Positions 7,212 to 9,185 of a DNA stretch of 9,185 nucleotides are shown here, one piece after another (the first letter of the stretch is position 1; each line of letters starts with the position of its first letter). Below the pieces are notes generated by a model that was not told where the DNA came from, made no database searches, and saw only the letters and a list, made by a program, of their open reading frames with translations. The stretch covers positions 1 to 9,185 of the forward strand of contig JAQXEB010000297.1 in NCBI GenBank assembly GCA_029251065.1. Direction: 5' to 3'. A program made the position numbers and the translations under genes. The DNA comes from Luminiphilus sp. (lineage in GTDB: Bacteria > Pseudomonadota > Gammaproteobacteria > Pseudomonadales > Halieaceae).

Positions 7212-7288
7212 TGGGGTGGCTGATGGGTCTTGAACCCACTACCTCCGGAGTCACAATCCGGTGCTCTACCTGGTGAGCTACAGCCACC
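7212..7288 (-). tRNA. tRNA-His (anticodon GTG)
   Basis: The minus strand folds into a full cloverleaf: acceptor GTGGCTG / CAGCCAC (7 bp), D arm GCTC / GAGC, anticodon stem CCGGA / TCCGG with loop TTGTGAC (anticodon at 7254-7252), five-base variable loop AGGTA, and T arm GTGGG-TTCAAGA-CCCAT. The extra G-1 that is the identity element of histidine tRNAs is encoded at 7288 and faces the discriminator C73 at 7215. The CCA end is encoded (7214-7212). It lies downstream of tRNA-Pro in one likely transcript, convergent with the dehydrogenase gene 17 bases away. Confidence 0.97.
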
Positions 7289-7344
7289 ACTAAGAAAGGC
7301 TTAAGCCTCTCGATCTCGACCATTGCAATCGGGTCGAAGATTAG
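7289..7344 (-). other. Inter-tRNA spacer with two dyads
   Basis: The 56-base spacer between tRNA-Pro and tRNA-His carries a perfect 12-bp palindrome AGGCTTAAGCCT at 7297-7308, and a stem TCGACC (7316-7321) / GGTCGA (7332-7337) around a 10-base loop that contains ATTGCAAT. In the polycistronic tRNA precursor these could form hairpins that shape RNase processing between the two tRNAs. Neither is followed by a T-run on the minus strand, so they are not intrinsic terminators. The role is inferred from position only. Confidence 0.4.
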
Positions 7345-7421
7345 TGGTCGGGGAGGAGGGATTCGAACCCCCGACATCCTGCTCCCAAAGCAGGCGCGCT
7401 ACCAGACTGCGCTACACCCCG
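7345..7421 (-). tRNA. tRNA-Pro (anticodon TGG), with a T6-T67 acceptor mismatch
   Basis: The minus strand gives a 77-base cloverleaf including an encoded CCA (7347-7345): acceptor strands CGGGGTG and CTCCCCG, D arm GCGC / GCGC with loop AGTCTGGTA, anticodon stem CCTGC / GCAGG with loop TTTGGGA (anticodon TGG at 7387-7385), variable loop ATGTC, and T arm GGGGG-TTCGAAT-CCCTC with one G-T wobble. The C1-G72 pair and A73 are the normal bacterial proline identity features. Six of seven acceptor pairs are canonical, but T6 (base 7416) faces T67 (base 7354). Relatives I recall have A67 here, pairing T6. Everything else is intact, so it is probably functional. Confidence 0.96.
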
Positions 7422-7429
7422 AATATCGA

Positions 7430-7446
7430 AAGACGTTCAACGTCTT
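7430..7446 (-). other. Hairpin in the leader of the tRNA transcript
   Basis: AAGACGT (7430-7436) and ACGTCTT (7440-7446) form a perfect 7-bp stem with a three-base loop. It sits between the predicted tRNA promoter and tRNA-Pro on the minus strand, eight bases before the mature 5' end. It is therefore most likely a leader hairpin removed by RNase P and other nucleases during maturation. It could also be a binding site, being only about 110 bases upstream of folD on the other strand. Confidence 0.4.
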
Positions 7447-7456
7447 GCGGGCGGCG

Positions 7457-7486
7457 AGTCTACAAGGTTTGGGCTCTCCCGGTCAA
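7457..7486 (-). promoter_or_regulatory. Sigma-70 type promoter for the tRNA-Pro/tRNA-His transcript
   Basis: On the minus strand TTGACC (7486-7481, five of six to consensus) and TAGACT (7462-7457, four of six) are separated by 18 bases. They are followed immediately by the GC-rich stretch CGCCGCCCGC, a discriminator composition typical of stringently controlled stable-RNA promoters. Transcription would begin around 7450, with a short leader containing the hairpin before tRNA-Pro at 7421. I did not find an equally good promoter for folD on the plus strand in the same gap. Confidence 0.6.
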
Positions 7487-7554
7487 TTGTAGTAATCGAC
7501 TTTCGCTGAGAATTAAATTCTGGAAAAATCAAACCACTTATTAGGGGGAACACC

Positions 7555-8400
7555 ATGACGGCACTGCTCTTAGACGGAAAATACGTTGCACAACTCACTG
7601 AGGCTAATCTTACCGAGCGCGTCGCAGCACTAAAGGCTAAGACGGGGAACCGAACGCCGGTCCTAGCCACTATTTTAGTAGGGGACGACCCCGCCTCCGC
7701 CACCTACGTGCGTATGAAGGCTAATGCTTGTCGACGTATTGGTATGGAGTCAATGGCCATCGAGTTACCGGCCAGCACAAAAACCAACGCGCTGTTGAGT
7801 CAAATCGAGCAGCTCAATGCCAATCCAGACGTGCACGGCATTTTGCTTCAACACCCAGTGCCCTCCCACATCGATGAGCGCGCAGCGTTTGACATGATTG
7901 CGCTGGAGAAAGATGTCGACGGTGTCACCTGTCTAGGGTTCGGGCGGATGAGTATGGGTGAGTCTGCCTACGGCTGTGCGACACCCCAAGGAATAATGCG
8001 ACTGTTGGAGCATTACGAGCTCTCCTTGTCCGGTCTCCACGCTGTCGTAGTCGGAAGAAGCCCCATACTGGGCAAACCCATGTCCATGATGATGCTGCAA
8101 GCCAACGCCACTGTGACGATCTGTCATTCACGAACCCGCGACCTCGAGTCGCATATTCGTCAAGCAGACCTCGTCGTGGGGGCTGTTGGGCGCCCTGAAT
8201 TTATCCGCGCGGACTGGATCAAGGATGGCGCTATTGTGGTCGACGCAGGCTACCACCCCGGTGGCGTCGGCGATATTGAAATGGCGCCCTTAGTCGACCG
8301 CGTCAAAGCGTACACACCAGTCCCGGGCGGCGTGGGTCCAATGACCATCAATACGCTGATCATGCAAACTGTTCAGTCGGGTGAGAAAGCGTTTGCCTAG
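7555..8400 (+). CDS. folD: Bifunctional methylenetetrahydrofolate dehydrogenase / methenyltetrahydrofolate cyclohydrolase (FolD, variant subtype)
   Basis: A 281-residue cytoplasmic enzyme that interconverts 5,10-methylene-, 5,10-methenyl- and 10-formyl-tetrahydrofolate in one-carbon metabolism. The catalytic Y51-x3-K55 pair lies in YVRMKANAC, followed by Q99 in LLQHPVP and D122 in EKDVDG. The nucleotide-binding segment is VVGRSPILGKP (165-175), and the family C-terminal signature PVPGGVGPMT is at 255-264. A Shine-Dalgarno AGGGGG (7543-7548) lies six bases before the ATG. The protein differs from the usual proteobacterial FolD. It has QHPVP instead of QLPLP, GVTCLGFGRMSMGE after the active-site aspartate, and DAGYHPGG where the common form has a GINR-containing loop. 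These match a variant FolD clade I associate with other phyla and with second copies. An alpha/beta hydrolase gene begins about 32 bases after its stop on the same strand. Confidence 0.95.
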   Translation: MTALLLDGKYVAQLTEANLTERVAALKAKTGNRTPVLATILVGDDPASATYVRMKANACRRIGMESMAIELPASTKTNALLSQIEQLNANPDVHGILLQHPVPSHIDERAAFDMIALEKDVDGVTCLGFGRMSMGESAYGCATPQGIMRLLEHYELSLSGLHAVVVGRSPILGKPMSMMMLQANATVTICHSRTRDLESHIRQADLVVGAVGRPEFIRADWIKDGAIVVDAGYHPGGVGDIEMAPLVDRVKAYTPVPGGVGPMTINTLIMQTVQSGEKAFA

Positions 8401-8432
8401 TCGCGTTACTGGGTGTCACCGTTAACAACGGC

Positions 8433-9185
8433 GTGCTCGCTGAGTTGGAATTCCGAACCGTTGTAGCCAACGGCGTGACACTGCGGCTTGCCATGCAAGG
8501 TGATGGCCCTTTGATCATCCTTTGTCACGGCTGGCCCGAGAGCTGGTACAGCTGGCGACACCAACTCCCCGTCCTGGCACAGGCTGGATTTAAAGCCGTG
8601 GCTTATGACGTACGCGGGTATGGCGAGTCCGACAAACCTCATCAGATCGAGGCGTATACTCTCAAGGAACTCGCCGACGATGTCATCGGTATCGCTGACG
8701 CGCTGTGTTTCGAGCGATTCATCACCATTGGCCATGACTGGGGCGGTCCAATCGCTCTTACGACGGCCCTGCTCTACCCCGAGCGTGTTTATGCTACGGG
8801 CTCGTTATCGGTTCCCCACTTAAATCGCTCGCCGCTACCGACTCTGGATTTGTGGCGCGAGATTTATAAGGATCGCTTTTTCTACCAGCTGTACTTCCTT
8901 AATGAAGGCACGGCTGAGGCCGAGTTCGAGGCTAATTTGGAGACATCGCTGTTTCTCGTTTATACCGCAATCGATGCACGCGGCATGAGGCATCACCAAC
9001 AAAACAATCAAGGTGGGTTTTTGGGTCTGAAAGCCGCCGACGCCAGGCTACTCGACGGCATGACGTACTTTGAGACTTTCCCCGATTGGTTTTCGCAGAC
9101 GGATCTTGATTACCTCGTCAGCCAATTTCAGCTCAGTGGAAAACGCGGTCCCTACAACCGTTATCGAGCCCAGAACCTAGACTGG
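8433..9185 (+). CDS. Epoxide-hydrolase-type alpha/beta hydrolase (3' end outside window)
   Basis: A 251-codon fragment open to the window edge. Counting from GTG at 8433, the fold begins with FRTVVANGVTLRLAMQGDGP, then the oxyanion-hole motif HGWPES (about 32-37), YDVRGYGESDKP, and the nucleophile elbow GHDWGG with D102. An aspartate nucleophile indicates an epoxide hydrolase or haloalkane dehalogenase rather than a serine esterase. The HGWPESWYSWRHQ form and a lid ending PYNRYR (Y244 as likely epoxide-activating tyrosine) favour epoxide hydrolase. The catalytic His and acid are beyond the window. The start is uncertain. An in-frame stop lies at 8382-8384, GTG 8433 and TTG 8445 are the plausible starts, and neither has a good ribosome binding site, so translation may be coupled to folD 32 bases upstream. 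Together with the P450 it suggests a lineage that handles hydrophobic compounds. Confidence 0.88.
   Translation, partial: MLAELEFRTVVANGVTLRLAMQGDGPLIILCHGWPESWYSWRHQLPVLAQAGFKAVAYDVRGYGESDKPHQIEAYTLKELADDVIGIADALCFERFITIGHDWGGPIALTTALLYPERVYATGSLSVPHLNRSPLPTLDLWREIYKDRFFYQLYFLNEGTAEAEFEANLETSLFLVYTAIDARGMRHHQQNNQGGFLGLKAADARLLDGMTYFETFPDWFSQTDLDYLVSQFQLSGKRGPYNRYRAQNLDW

Noticed and set aside
7153..7377. Minus-strand 74-codon frame across the tRNAs
   Set aside because: It is a translation of the tRNA genes and their spacer, a common spurious ORF source.
7323..7544. Plus-strand 73-codon frame containing EEGFEPPTSCSQSRRATRLRY
   Set aside because: This is the well-known false protein produced by reading antisense through a tRNA (here tRNA-Pro).
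8406..8735. Minus-strand 109-codon frame over the hydrolase
   Set aside because: It is antisense to clear epoxide-hydrolase motifs on the plus strand.

Overview
The window looks like a piece of a marine-type gammaproteobacterial chromosome of roughly balanced base composition. This rests on the tRNA sequences (His and Pro tRNAs with encoded CCA ends), a large single-chain indolepyruvate-type ferredoxin oxidoreductase, and the mix of P450, epoxide hydrolase and methyltransferase genes. The assignment is inference from overall resemblance, not a search. I see no insertion sequence, CRISPR array, phage gene or origin. The layout is tight and reads as ordinary chromosome with a catabolic cassette in the middle.

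Left end (1-642): on the minus strand a truncated SAM-dependent methyltransferase gene is preceded by a 34-codon gene for a single-pass membrane peptide. Both have clear Shine-Dalgarno sequences. About 380 bases without a convincing gene separate this pair from a plus-strand cytochrome P450 gene (643-2034).

Middle (2036-7194): an Lrp/AsnC-family regulator on the minus strand ends one base from the P450 stop. It is divergent from a two-gene plus-strand operon encoding a fused 2-oxoacid (indolepyruvate-type) ferredoxin oxidoreductase and a leucine/phenylalanine/valine dehydrogenase. The AT-rich gap between regulator and operon holds three short inverted repeats that could be operators. The set forms a self-contained route: the dehydrogenase deaminates a branched-chain (or aromatic) amino acid to its 2-oxoacid, and the oxidoreductase decarboxylates that to an acyl-CoA while reducing ferredoxin. 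The adjacent Lrp-type protein probably senses the amino acid. The dehydrogenase pocket residues favour aliphatic substrates.

Right end (7212-9185): a minus-strand tRNA-Pro(TGG)/tRNA-His(GTG) pair, with a recognisable stable-RNA promoter, is divergent from folD (a non-standard FolD subtype). folD is followed by a 3'-truncated epoxide-hydrolase-type alpha/beta hydrolase. The tRNA-Pro has a U-U mismatch in the acceptor stem.

The best candidates for something new are the Lrp / LeuDH / ferredoxin-oxidoreductase cassette as a ferredoxin-generating amino acid degradation unit, and the tiny membrane peptide upstream of the methyltransferase. I found no clear sign of a wholly unknown enzyme system.
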